A DNA stretch of 64,000 nt from Planococcus citri. Its lineage: Eukaryota; Arthropoda; Insecta; Hemiptera; Pseudococcidae. The stretch spans positions 27,094,001 through 27,158,000 of the forward strand of contig NC_088679.1 of the NCBI RefSeq assembly GCF_950023065.1, in the 5' to 3' direction. This document shows, piece after piece, positions 10,611 to 22,563 of the stretch. The notes beneath the pieces are model-generated. The model saw nothing but the letters and a program-made list of their open reading frames with translations. It did not search any database and was not told the DNA's origin. The translations under genes and the position numbers were made by a program. Within the stretch, counting starts at the first letter, position 1. Each line of letters begins with the position of its first letter.

Positions 10611-12642
10611 ATGGAGTCGAAAATCACGACACTCGCCGCCATGTTTATGTTATTTACGAATATTCTTATTCAGGTATGTAATATTTATCTCATTAATAAT
10701 AATATCAAATAAGTACTTTTATTCGATCTTTAAAATATTATAAATATGTTTATTTTAAGACAACAAAAGAGTTTCAATTTTACGAGTCTGATTTGAAAAA
10801 TTCTTGCATAGCTCTTATTCTATTAAATTTGAATAAAAACATTTCGGAATCCAACAGTACCGGTGCCAGGATTTTTCCTTGGAGGGGGATAATTGGGTCA
10901 GAACCAAACAATTTTGCCGTCTCATTTTTTGGGTGGGGGGGGGGGTAAAATTAAGCTTCTCGGAGAGCAGAAATCAAATACAGTGGCATAGTCAGAATTT
11001 CTTCAAGGAGGAGGCAAAACCAAATTTTTAGGCACGAAAAATCGAAATTAGGAGTCATTTTCTGGAAACCTGTTGTGATGTGTGGTGATTATATCATGAA
11101 AATGAAGTTTAAATTACTACTCGAGCGAAGCGGGAGCGAAAATTTTTAGAAAAAATGGGTCTGAACAACAAAAAAAAACATTTACTTTTGCATGTTTTAT
11201 TTCAAATTTTCGTTCGCAAGGGAGGACAATGGCCCCCTTCACTCCCTGGCCACGCCACTGAATGAATATGTCATTTATTTATTTAATTTTTTAAAAAAGA
11301 GAGACCTCAGTGACTGAAATTTGCCTGCAACTGCAAAGTATTATTCAAAGTAAATCGTGTACGAATATACCTATAATGTGGGCTTGAGAAGAAAAAAAAG
11401 GCCTCTTCTTCTCAAAAAATATGGAAAAAAAATGAACATCGGTTTGCAATCGGCATCCATCTCAGTGAAACAAGAGCGCAAAAATGCTTGGAAAATTCCC
11501 ACTTTATAGCATCAAAATTTTTTCAAAAAAACTGGCCTCTTAGGGGGGGGGGAATTATCACCCAAATCCCCCCCTTAAAACCGTCACTGGAATCCAATTT
11601 TCAAAAATATACTTATTGCACCTATCAAGTTCCGAAATGAACTTTTGAAAAATTTGAAAAAAAGGCCCAGATCTACATAAATAGGTACTTGATGCAAAAA
11701 TTTTACAAAACAGTTTTTTTCATTCAAATATTATTTTGAAAAGTCCTACACTTTTTTGATAACAGAGAAGAAGGGAGGACTCCGCTTAAATGAGTATGAC
11801 TTTCAACTTCCGATTACTATTTGACTTCAAAATCTTTCCCTTTTTTTTTCAACGTGAAAAAATTGTGCAATTTCCAAAATAACCATATCCATGGACATAT
11901 TCAATCACGAATCAATTTTTTTTCACAGGTGACCGTAGCTCCACCTCCTGAAAGCGGAAATATCGCCAGTGTTAGCATATCAAGAATAAAGAAATTTTTC
12001 ACTACAAAAGACTACTTGGCAACAATAAAAGATGTATTCGACACAGCAAAAAGGAACACTTCCGAAGCTAAAGATAAAGTGGCGGAATATTCGACGAAAA
12101 AATTACCAGAAGATTTGAAAGGGTTACTCGAAAGAATAGCGGAAAAACCACAAGAAGTATTGGATGAGATGAAACCATTTTTAGAAGACATGAACATTAA
12201 ACTTAAAGAAATTGATAAAAAAGCTCAAGAAGAGAGCACGTTTTATCGAGTGGTCAGACCTTTATGGACTCTTATATCAGGTATAGGGTATATAAGCGCA
12301 GGTACGGCCGGATATGCGATGCAGACCGTGGGAGGTTTACTACAACTTGTCAACGATGGTGTGAACGAAAGCGTCAATGGGGTCAATGATAAAGACGCCC
12401 CACCTAATAAAGATGCTGGAAAAGTACACAAGACGATTGACTCGAAATTAGAAACATTCAAGGGATGGGGAAGCAGTATTGGAAATGCGGCTACGGAAAA
12501 ACTAATGAAAAATCATTTACGTGGGCTGAGAAGAAACAAGTCAGGTAAAGAGGGGTCATCATCGGATGCTGCTCCTGGAGAGAGTGTTGAATCAGTTGAA
12601 CCAGCTGTACCAGCTGAAACATCTGAAACGCCTAAAGATTGA
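10611..12642 (+). CDS. PLW-family secreted protein, gene 3 (two exons, 258 aa)
   Basis: Exon 1 is 10611-10673 (21 codons): MESKITTLAAMFMLFTNILI then Q, a hydrophobic signal peptide, followed by donor GTATGT. The intron is 10674-11928. Exon 2 starts at 11929 after TTTCACAG with GTGACCGTAGCTCC, matching the GTGGCTGTAGCTCC start of gene 1, and ends at TGA 12640-12642. Shared features with genes 1 and 2 are the KK-rich helical half and the block RPLWTLISGIGYISAGTAG. The tail is different: Ser/Glu/Pro-rich, with the repeats SVESVEPAVPAE, and no RQDSPPP units. A poly(A)-signal AATAAA lies near 12711. Diverged paralogue; function unknown. Confidence 0.8.
10855..11589. mobile_element. hAT-like non-autonomous element in the gene 3 intron
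   Basis: The ends are CAGTACCGG at 10855 and CCGTCACTG at 11589, flanked by a perfect 8-bp target-site duplication GAATCCAA (10847-10854 and 11590-11597). CAG...CTG ends with an 8-bp duplication are typical of the hAT superfamily. No transposase is present. The interior has long G runs and a nested element. Confidence 0.75.
10981..11260. mobile_element. Probable nested hAT-like element
   Basis: Starts CAGTGGCATAG and ends CCACGCCACTG, so the outer bases of the two ends are inverted repeats (CAGTGGC and GCCACTG). The flanking 8-mers ATCAAATA and AATGAATA match at only 6 of 8 positions, so the duplication has either decayed or is not real. It lies inside the 735-bp hAT-like element. Confidence 0.45.
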
Positions 12643-15600
12643 TTATTGATTGTAATCATTGAAATGGAGTAGTGGAAGTATGATTACAGGCGATCTGCAT
12701 ATCAGTAATAATAAAAGTGATTTTCATTGATTATTTTTTTTTATTATTGTGACGATTTGGGCAGAATACCTCATCAAGGACTTTTTAAAATAAAAGAATA
12801 ATCATTTCACATTTATCGAGTAAAAACAAAATGTAGAAAATAATGTACGTATTACGAATAGAAGTACGATTAGAGATTGGAGTTGATCAATAAAAATACA
12901 ATGGAATGTGATTCCATCCACATTAACAAGAAGGGTCAAAAATTTATAATTTTTTAAAGAAACAAAAAAATAATCAAGAAAATAGGTACATCAAACAATG
13001 GAAATAATCAATTGGTTTTCATTAACAAAAAGGTAGGTAAGTTATTTAATTTTTTTGACGTTTAAAAAATGGAAAATTCTGAAAAATTGAGTTTTTATTT
13101 TTCGCTCGATTTTGATTAAATGACAAAATAATTTGAAAATTCGGAAAAAAGAGGGACATTTTTCAAACTTTTTTGTAAAGAAGAAACTACTGGCAAAAAG
13201 ACAAAATTTTCTGTTAGACACCCTGAGATTATTTTTCCAAATTTGATGCATTAAAAATTGCATAAATTGACGAAAATACTACGGAGATCTCGTTTCTTGT
13301 CATAAAAGAATTATTGCACTCACGTTTGCAGGCCCAATTCTGACATAAGTAGGGAAACTTGTGTTTTGCGACCTCCTATACTCGATAATGGATGGCATAG
13401 ATGAAAGATTCACAAAGCTATAGCTGTCTAATTTGCTCATTTCGATCTAACTACCTAAGCGTTAGGTATTTTATACCAGTATGCAATTAGCCACAGATTT
13501 TAGAGATATTTTTCAGTTAATTATCCACCAAAAAAAAAAAAAAAAATGCGAAAAAAGTAATTGAAAATGAAAATTTAAATTTAAAAAAGGTATGTAGCTT
13601 CTCATTATAATCGCCAGTTTCCAATAAAGTCCAAATTTTTCATTTTTGAAGAAATTATTTGTTAAAATGCATAGATTAGGTACCTACCTATAATATTGTG
13701 ACTTATTGTTTTCACGTGAGAATTCCTAAACAAAAATGTATTTTTTCTTTTTGAAACGCCTAGCCTCAGCCTTCAAATAGGTTGAAAATTTAAACAAACA
13801 CACCATTTTGTAGAAAAAACGTCAAAGTTTGTTGAAAAAAAAAATTTTCCAAGATAACAATTCCAGAGCTATAGTTATGCCTCAAAAACACTTTAGTGAG
13901 TCTTGAAAAGCACCAGTACCTACCTTATGTATTTTTAAATTTTACGAATTAAAATAAAGATTTTTTCGTATTGTTCAAATTTTATAAAACTCTTTTAAGC
14001 CGTTTCCAAATTTTTTAAAACTTTGTTCAAGCTTGAAATTTGACAATAATATTACAACAGCCAAAATGTTGTCAGATATAGTGAGATTTGTTTAATACGA
14101 GTACTTATTAGAGCAAAAAATCGAATAAAGTTTCGGATTACAATAACGAACGGATCACTAAATAGGTAGATACCTACGTAAAATTGATTAAATTTAAGTA
14201 GGTGAATTATTTCTAGCATAACTCAATGCATGGAATATTATTGAGCTAGATTTACATAATGAATTGTTTTAAAAAATTCATAATCTTATACAGCTCGTAC
14301 CTACATAGAAGAATCGCATAGGCAGGCAGTTATAGTCGCACAATATTTTTCATTAGACAGGTAGAAGTTTCATTTTGAATACTAAAAATATTTTCTTATA
14401 GCAGGACTTCTGTTTTGATTGAAATCAGGAACTTCACAAGTCGATGAATAGTGAAAAAATCCTCCATTTTTCCATTAAGTAGGTACGTAGATTAATATTG
14501 CAAATGAGTCGAAACAATTCAATTTCCAAATTAAAGCTTATTAATCGCGAAACATCACATTTGGTGCGGTTACATAGGTACAATTAAATAGTATTACGTA
14601 CTGTACTTCTTCGATAAAAAGTCGTTCGTTAGGTAGATAGGTACACGAGTTATTAGAACTTCTTCGTTATTCCTTGTATTAGATGAACCAATAAACGTTC
14701 TGCACAAAATTCCATCCACGTTGGTAAATAAGTTGGAGATGATACTGACAAATTACGACAAACAGTGATGAGGAAAAACATTGATTTACAGCTGACTTTT
14801 ACCAGTAAGTATTTCAAGTATTTGTCATCAGTCATATATTTTGACATTATTGCTTAACGAACCAATGAATCATTGGGTAGGTAACGACTGAAAATTGATG
14901 AGAAAATTCTCAACCTTGTCAACCCAAAAAATAAGAAACCTATAGAATAAGCTGGAAATTTATAAACTTTTTTCCAAATCGCTTTGAGCAACGATTTTGA
15001 TTTTTTTAAAAAATTAAAAACGAGAACAGAATGAAAAATAAAATATTTTGAGATAACATCAACAAACCATAATAAAAATTTCAGGCTCAGAAATACCGCA
15101 TCCATCATCGAAAATGAAATAAATTTCAAATTTGGATATTTTCAAAAAAAGTTGAAATATTTTCCACTTGTTAAAAATTGTTTTGGGCATTGAATTTTTT
15201 TACGAAACATTATAAGTAGTTAGCGTATCAAGGCTCAGAATTCAACCTACTTTTTTTTTGAATTTCTCAAAAAGTGATTGAGAATCGGGATTGTATAAAA
15301 TTTCTTATTTTTATGATTCTGATGCCACATTTTTTTTCAATTTCAAAATTCAAAATTAATGTCGTTATGTTTTTGAGAAATTGATTTTTTAGCATTATTA
15401 TTCATGAAAAATTTACAAATACATACATAGGTACATCTATGTACATAATTATATTATTTGAGAGATGTTTCATTTTTGCTTTCAAAACACAAATTAGTTG
15501 CAGTGATCACCTCTCCCCCCTCTAATGAGCTCTTTTAATTTTTGAAATAGGCACGCTAGCCAAAAATTCAATCAAGAAAAATAACATTTTTATTATGGAG

Positions 15601-15997
15601 GTTTCTAAACACATTCTTCTTGGAAATAAGTATTTCAAAAAGTGAAAATGGTTTAGAGGATCACATTCGTTCGTTGATTTCAACTCAACGACATTATAAC
15701 TTGAGCTCTGCAAACTTTGAACTACCTACTTATACGTAGGTACCTAATAAAATTTAGTACATTTCTCCACAGACAGAAATAAATGTTGCATCACCATACT
15801 ACCATAACCGAATGACCTTTCTCAAAAATTAAAAATACCTATAAATATCATCAAAAGGTTTGTAATGGATCACCTTAACGAGAAGACTGAAACGAAATCC
15901 TGAAACCGCTGTCACAACCAGTACCAAATTAAATACAAGTGTTGAAACATATTTTAAATTTAGTGTAACTATTCAAAAAATTTCATGAAAATTTCTC
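12643..15997. other. Intergenic, gene 3 to gene A
   Basis: The first 80 bp are gene 3 3' flank. The rest is AT-rich with A/T homopolymers and TAGGTACCTACC-type motifs. From about 15770 the sequence resembles the upstream flank of gene F (29700-29960), marking a shared promoter region. No gene is seen. Confidence 0.45.
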
Positions 15998-16005
15998 TTT
16001 AAAAA
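15998..16005 (+). promoter_or_regulatory. Candidate TATA box of gene A
   Basis: TTTAAAAA lies 88 bp before the gene A ATG, in a flank shared with gene F. The same TTTAAAAG/A element sits 69-92 bp before the ATG in genes B, C, E and F. Confidence 0.45.
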
Positions 16006-16085
16006 GCAACCGCGTATAGAATTTTTTCCTCAGTTATTTCTACACTTACCTTTCAAATTTAACATTATAAGTGAAACATTCAAAA

Positions 16086-16832
16086 ATGAAAATTACAATC
16101 GCGCTGGTTGCTTTCGTTGTTCTATTCAAAGTAAGATTTTTTTTTTCAAATTTCATTATTAGATAAGATTGATCACTCCGAGTAAACTCCTATTTATAAA
16201 TTTAAATTTCCCAACCGTTTCAGGGAATAGAGCCACGCGAAGATGAAGACGCGATCAATGATTTATTAGGACCTAACAACGGAACCAGTTTTATCAGCGG
16301 TGTTGCTCCGAACAAGCGTATTGTCTTCAGGGGCAATGTCATCAATAATCGCCCTCGCCCCACTCCTTCGCCTTCCAGGAAATTTAATTCATTCAATGAA
16401 AACAGTTTTGATGGTGGAGCTTTTCCAGATGATTCCAGCTTTGTTATTGAGAACAATTTCATGAACAATCGTCCGGGATCTAATTGGAAAGAAATGGAAC
16501 GTAAAACTCCCAGGTTTGTAAGCCCAAGACGACCTGCTAGAGTTGTTACGAACCTGAAGAAATCGCTAACAAGGAGTGCAAGTACGAGTAAAAGCGAAAG
16601 GCCAAAGACAATGAACAAGCCAACAACCTTTTCCAATAACGACGATAAGAAAGTTTACGGGTTTTCTGATCTGAAGGTAATTTGTAATGGATGTAACGGT
16701 TCAAATGCTTACTGGAAAGGTGGCAAATTTTACATCAAGGATGTTGAAATAAAAAATTGCAAACGCGGAGATACACTGCAAATCAATGGAAATGAAGTCA
16801 AGTTGAATGGTAAATTCAATACCAAAATTTAG
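16086..16832 (+). CDS. NGK-family secreted protein A (two exons, 217 aa)
   Basis: Exon 1 (16086-16130) encodes MKITIALVAFVVLFK, followed by donor GTAAGA. The intron is 16131-16223; exon 2 is 16224-16832, beginning GIEP after TTTCAG. The exon-1 length of 45 nt, phase-0 splice and GIEP start recur in most family members. Exon 2 starts with a stretch containing TSFISGVAPNKR that is close to gene F, then Asn/Ser/Phe-rich and basic low-complexity sequence (including RKTPRFVSPRR). It ends in one domain (about residues 165-217) with CNGC, KFYIKDVEIKNCKRGD and KLNGKFN. AATAAA is at 16938. Likely secreted; function unknown. The signal peptide is short, so the cleavage point is uncertain. Confidence 0.8.
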
Positions 16833-16851
16833 TCAATTACAGGATCATTTT

Positions 16852-18660
16852 CATTCCATAGTTTGAAATCAAGAACTTTTTTTTCATGTTAACATAATTA
16901 TTTTAAAAGCTGATGTAGGTAAGTACATTAACAAGAAAATAAAACATTGACTTGAAGCATTTAAAAAGTTTTTTGTTTTTCTTTTCAATCAATAATCATT
17001 TGTACTCGTAATAGAGATGGAAATCTCGATCGAAAGTTACCTATACTGGAATATATTTTCGGAATTTTAGAATAAAATCTGAGAAGTACTTTTTTACATG
17101 CTTCGATTGATGCCGTTTCATGGATTTTTTTCACACTCCTTAAGTGCCTTTAAATCGATGCATGCGATGAAACATAGGTACCTACCAGACCAACCTGATA
17201 TTTTGTCATTTTCGGCCATGTATGTACCTATACGGGAAATTAAGTAGGTACCCACTGTCTGAAACGATTACAGAGAGTCCTGTCTTGAAATACTTAGTTC
17301 AATTCAGGGGCCATTATAAGTAATTTTTTAAAAATAAAAGTGAATTTGTTTTCAAAATTAATGGAACTTGAAATTCGATACTTAGACTATAGCTTTTGAC
17401 GGTCAATTATGGCGAAATTTCTCAAAACAAGTAAAAAATGACAAGGGTCGCATATCCGAATGTACCAATTAGTAGAGTACAATAGAACCACAGGGGGTAA
17501 AAACTGTATCCGAATGTCCGATGCGAAATGACCGCCAATGTCCCAAAAGGATTGTATGACTAGAGATTCCCAAACACATCTGGGTTATGACGAATATGGA
17601 AGCAAATGGAAAGTATGTACAACTACCTTGCATGTAAGTACCATAAAAATACCAAGATAAGCGTAAAGTCGATGAAGATGGGCTCATGAAACCCTGAAAT
17701 AGATTTGTGAGAGGTCCCACTCCCAATCCTCGACTTATAACTGACTGTATAAGCCTTATTCCATTTTTACTTCAGGAAAATCAGGCTGAAAACCATTGAG
17801 AAGGCGCAAAAATCTATTTTTTACAGCTGAAAAGTCGAAACCCCCTAAAAGGCATACCTAGGACCCCTCCAAACACACATGCAAATTTTCCAGCCTTTCA
17901 AGTCGGTTTGTGAGGTTTCTCTTCTCCGAATTGCTCTAAAAAGTTGATTTTGATTTTTTTGACCTTTTTCGCCTCCTTTTGTTTCTCCCTCTTCAAGAAT
18001 TTCCATGGTTTGAAATCAAGAAGTTTTTTTTTCATGTTATCATGTAGGTACTCGTATTTTTAAAGCTGATAACCTTCATAAAAAAATAAAATACGTATTG
18101 ACTTGAAGCATTTTAATATTTTTTTTTTCTTTTCAATCAATCATTACGTAGATAGCTGCCTACTCCTAATATAAATGGAAATCTCGATCAAAAGTTACCT
18201 ACTGGAAGAAAACTTGAAAAAATGAGATATTTTGGAGCCTTAGAATAAAATCTGAGAAGTGCTCTTTTGCATGCTTTGATTGGAGTCATTTTACGTATGA
18301 CGTTTTTTCATTCTCCTCAAGATTTAATACCTAAAAATCGGCGCATTCGATAAAACATGCCTGATCTGAAAATTGAAGAAGCAAAGTGCCATGCCCTCTG
18401 GAAATTGTATAATTTTTGGCCATGTATATGTACCAACGAGTAGGAAAATTAGGTACATTCTGAGACGATTACAGAAGGTTCCATCTTGAAATAGTTCATC
18501 TCAGTAAGGGCCATTATAACTAGGTAGGTAAGTAAGTATTTTTTTAAAAATAAAAGTGAATTTATTTTCAAAATTAATGGAACTTGACATTTAGTAGACT
18601 AGACTTTCACGCTAAATTCTGGGAAAAGTTTTCAAAACAAGAGAAAAATGACAAGAAAGT
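16852..18660. repeat. Duplicated 3' flank: gene A downstream region and a relic copy
   Basis: About 16852-17400, directly downstream of gene A and including its AATAAA, recurs in diverged form at about 18000-18660. The shared order is: TTTGAAATCAAGAA, AATAAAA, TTGACTTGAAGCATTT, TTTTCAATCAAT, GGAAATCTCGATC, AATAAAATCTGAGAAGT. No coding sequence precedes the second copy, so it looks like the 3' end of a lost paralogue. Between the two copies (17400-18000) is unrelated sequence without a gene. Confidence 0.6.
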
Positions 18661-19850
18661 GTTGGGTAATTCGTGAAATTGTCTACCCTTGATACAGAAG
18701 GAATTTTTGACAACTGGGCACTCTCTTGACTGTTTTTGAGTGGTTATGCTGCAAATGAGTGCTATTTCAGAAATGAATTTTTAACCAATTTGTAAATTCT
18801 AAATTCTCACGGAAGTAATTCGAAATCTCTAAAAAGAAGTGCAGACTTTTGGAAGCTCCAGCAATATCATTCATATCACTAATTTTCAAATAAGGAGGTT
18901 ATGCACATTCATATCAGGTGATACCTACCTCAATAAGAAAACAGCTCGTGATACCTGTACCCTCTAGGATGATTTGATAGGTATCTACCTACCTAAGCTT
19001 CAATTTCGAAGATTTATAATTTTGCTAAAATTGTAATAAATCATGTATGTCGAGTGTATATTAAATCTGGGTATGAATTTAAGCTAATGTAGGTCATCCG
19101 GAAAGGGTGTCAGGGATTCCCAAAATGACGCGATTCAATTTTTTTCATTAAATGGTAAACCTTGGAAAAAATTACCAATTCGGTGCAAATTCAAGCTGAT
19201 GGTGTAGTTCGGAGTCTTTGATTATACATATATCGCGAAGAAAAAAATTTTCCATTAAAATTGGCCACTTTGGGCGGGAAAAACTGGTTTTCAAATGATT
19301 TTATGGCCATGAAGCAGGGGTCAGCACTCAAAAAATTCTGAAAAAATCACCAGTAATAGAAAAAAGATACTGAAAAATGTGAAAATAATTTATTTAGTGT
19401 TTCCCAGAGTTTGGACTCCCTTCTACATTGATTTGAAGTTTTCAAAGTGGATTTTGAGGTCGTCGTTGAGGTAAAAAAAAAATCGAAAAAATTCAAGATA
19501 ATTACTCTCAAGTATCTTCACCTTCACATTAAGTTTCAATTCAAATGAATCGGTTTAAAACAGCCGAAGATAGCGTAAAGCCCCTGAAAACTCATTTGGA
19601 AGGGGGAGGGGATTACCATTACCACCTTCTGGGTACGGATTGAAAGCCTCTCATGTGCTCAAAAATCACCAATAACATAAAACCTAAAATCCGAGATAAA
19701 GGCAGTTTCATCCTACCTACTACTGTAGTAAGAAAGAATGTAAGTATTTATACGTGTAGTGTTTCTGGAGGAATTTAAAACTCACTGGAGGCTCCAAAAA
19801 AATAAATATTGCGAATGTTTAATTTGGTTCTTTTTACTCAAAAAATGTAA
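18661..19850. other. Intergenic, no gene seen
   Basis: AT-rich sequence without a convincing open reading frame. The last 40 bases match the flank of gene C at about 22815-22850, which marks the start of a local duplication. Confidence 0.4.
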
Positions 19851-20030
19851 GTGGACTGCTACATAAGCGGCAACTCGGCAACTTAGCAACTTCGTTTCGC
19901 GTCAGTGGAACGAAAATGATAAGAAGTTGCTCGGTTATTGGCTGGAACTAGCAACCAAATCAAAATTTTTTGATTTGGTTGCCAAGTTGCCAGTTGCTGG
20001 TTGCTAGTTGCTGCTTATGTAGCAGTCCAC
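19851..20030. mobile_element. Short hairpin transposon (Harbinger-type MITE)
   Basis: A 180-bp near-palindrome. The outer 18 bases GTGGACTGCTACATAAGC are perfectly inverted at the right end, and the interior repeats GCAACT-type words. It is flanked by TAA on both sides (19848-19850, 20031-20033). A 3-bp TAA duplication fits PIF/Harbinger elements. The paralogous flank at about 22835-22850 lacks it and reads as an empty site. Confidence 0.7.
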
Positions 20031-20599
20031 TAAATCTCATGAAAAAGTTGGAAAACCACCGTTAAAATTCTGAACAACTTTCTTTAATTTTTTAATTTTC
20101 AGAAATCGTCATCCAAAAAATGAATTTATAAGAGCTCAAATGCATGGTTACAGGGGTTTTAGGACATTCTTTTTCGATTCAGTTTCTTTCAAAATTGTTT
20201 GACTTGAAAAGTGGCAGTTTATACAAGAATTTTTCAGTTGCAATATGTAGGCATTCATTAATCGTGCTCGTGCTGACCACATTAACAAAGTAGAAAGGTA
20301 TCATGAGACATGATTAGAGATGTTACATCAGTATGTTTTTTAAACGATACACTTGTCTTGTGATTTCTATGATCATACCTAAGTATAACGAGCAGGCCTA
20401 CACTTTAGAATGACAAAAAATATCGACGATAATGATTGAATTTTTGCACATTTCAACAACGTCGGAAAAAAAATTTAAAAATTTAAAAATAAATTCGTTA
20501 AAGTTCACACGGGTGGTTCATTATTATGCTTAATGATCATAAAAATTTGAGTTTTTTTTGGTAGGTAGATAGGTATTGAAATTACATACGTACAACTAA

Positions 20600-20760
20600 A
20601 TGCACGTGCAAAAACATATTATTCTCATTAACAAGAATTCAAATAAATTTTTCTTCGAAATTTAACTTGTAGGTATAGGTAGAGGTGCCTACCCAAGTGT
20701 GAAAACACATTTCAATTAACAAGAACTGGAATAAATATTGCTTTAAAAGCAGAAGCTTGA
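20600..20760 (+). promoter_or_regulatory. Gene B promoter block with candidate TATA box
   Basis: TTTAAAAG at 20742-20749, followed by CAG, lies 76 bp before the gene B ATG. Two upstream copies of a CATTAACAAGAA-like motif (about 20629 and 20714) are conserved before genes C (23270-23420) and E (26540-26650). Closer to the ATG, ACGTGATACTTGTGG is shared with E, with a variant in C. Confidence 0.5.
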
Positions 20761-20817
20761 GCACTACTCTGAACTATTTTTCAATCAAACGTGATACTTG
20801 TGGCACGCGCTATCAAA

Positions 20818-22563
20818 ATGAAAACCATAACCATATTCATCGTTTTCATCGTACTATTTGAAGTAAGATATTTCACCTCCTCCACATAAGTACTTATCTA
20901 CTAAGTACCTTTTTCTAAGTTGAGTTGAACAAACAAATCAAGTAAAAACCAGGCTTGTTAACCGGTTTTTAACCATTAACCGTAACCGCAAATTAACCAG
21001 TAAATTAACCGAAAAAAAAATTAACCGTAACCAAAAAACCTTTTTTTTTGAAATATCACTAACCATAACCGATAACCCGAAAAATGTTTAGAAAAAAACC
21101 GGTTACAAAATTTTAAAATTAATTTCTTTTTATCTGAGTTTTTTTTCAATGTGATTTATAGTGATTTGAAATTTTAATCAAAAAAAATGATCAAAAGATT
21201 AAAAATATTAGCAGTTTTTCAAATTTTTAAACTTCAAAATTTCAAACTCCGAAAGAATTTTTGCCATTTTTGGAAATTTTCAAATTTTCAACTGTAATTT
21301 TAACCATTAACCAAAATTTTAAGCTCAACTGGAAAAATTACCACCCAAAAATTGTAACCTTAACCTTGACCATTAACTGAAAAAAAATGGTCATCAATAA
21401 CCGTAACCTGAACCTTAACAGTAACTTTAAAAAATAAATAACCTTAACCGTAACCTTTAACCGACATTTTGAATTTCTTGTTTAATTTTCAACCATAACC
21501 TTAACCGGAAATATTTTTTTTTCGGTCAACAAGCCTGGTAAAAACTACACACATATCGATCTTATACCACGCGCAACTGTTTCAGGGAATTGAACCTGCC
21601 GCCTTGAACGGATGTGCACCAGTGAATACAACATTCTGTAATGGAGTCAACGTTGAATGTATTAATGGAATAGTTACAATAAATGGCAAACAATACAAAT
21701 CTATCAAACCATCTGATAAAGTAGAAGTTACCTTCAATGAGTTAAAAGTGAATGACAAACTCGTCGAGAAGATCATCGCAGCCCCTGGAACTGGGAGGAG
21801 TTCTTTTCTTAGTGCAAATCCAACACGAGAAGCGAATGGCAATAAATGCCCATCTGTAGCAAAAATAAACGCATCTCATATACCTCACTATTGTAGAAAT
21901 GGGCAGTTGTATGTAGATGGTGAAAAAATTGAAAATGTAAGACCTACAGATAGCGTCGTAATTAATTCAAATGAGCTTAGAATTAATGGTGAATTCGTTC
22001 GAAATATTCGAGATGGCGAAGAGAAACCACGCAAAAATGATAACGTAATCAATGATCTTCTCGGACCCAACGTTCTCCTTAGGGACAATGTTATCAATAA
22101 TCGTACCACTTCTCCATCCAGAAACTTTAATTCATTCAATGAAGACAGTTTTGACAATGCAGTTTTTGATAATGCAGCTTTTAATGACGAGTCGAGCTTC
22201 AGCTTTCAGAACAACAATCGCCCTGGATCCAATTCCAGCTCAAAGAAACGTAAAACTCCCAGACCTGTTAGCCCAAAACGACCTAGGGCTGTTAAAAATA
22301 CTAGGAGATCGGTAACGAAGACCGCAAGTAAAAGCGCTAAGACGGGAGACGTGCCAATAACTACTTCCAGTGATGATAAGAAAATTTACGGTTTTTCTGG
22401 ATTGAAGGTAATTTGTAATGGATGTAATGGTGTGAATTCTTACTGGAAAGGTGACAAATTTTACATCAACGACGTTGAAATAAAAAATTGCAAACGTGGG
22501 GATAAAGTGGAAATCAATGGAAATGAAGTCAAGTTGAATGGCAAATTCAACACCAACATTTAG
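20818..22563 (+). CDS. NGK-family secreted protein B (two exons, 340 aa)
   Basis: Exon 1 (20818-20862) encodes MKTITIFIVFIVLFE; donor GTAAGA. The intron (20863-21585) contains a hAT-like element. Exon 2 (21586-22563) begins GIEP. Three domain copies are visible. Domain 1 (about residues 24-78) has CNG...CING, INGKQYKSIKPSDKVEV and KVNDKLV. Domain 2 (about 103-157) has CPSVAKINAS, CRNGQLYVDGEKI and LRINGEF. Domain 3 (about 285-340) has CNGCNG, KFYINDVEIKNCKRGD and KLNGKFN. Between domains 2 and 3 is an Asn/Phe/Ser-rich then Lys/Arg/Ser-rich linker. AATAAA is at 22632. Conserved Cys residues and the signal start suggest a secreted, disulphide-bonded protein. Function unknown. Confidence 0.82.
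20950..21537. mobile_element. Non-autonomous hAT element in the gene B intron
   Basis: 588 bp with CAGGCTTGTT at the left end and its inverse AACAAGCCTG at the right end, flanked by a perfect 8-bp duplication GTAAAAAC (20942-20949, 21538-21545). The interior is rich in TTAACC/TAACCG words. The intron of paralogue C lacks it and reads GAGTAAAAACTCACC, an empty site. No transposase. Confidence 0.85.

Noticed and set aside
17469..17726. 85-codon minus-strand frame between the duplicated 3' flanks
   Set aside because: No signal, domain or splice partner; the region looks like old non-coding repeat sequence.
20950..21537. TTAACC/TAACCG-rich sequence as a possible telomeric repeat
   Set aside because: The words are irregular, do not match the insect TTAGG repeat, and the stretch is bounded by hAT ends with an 8-bp duplication.
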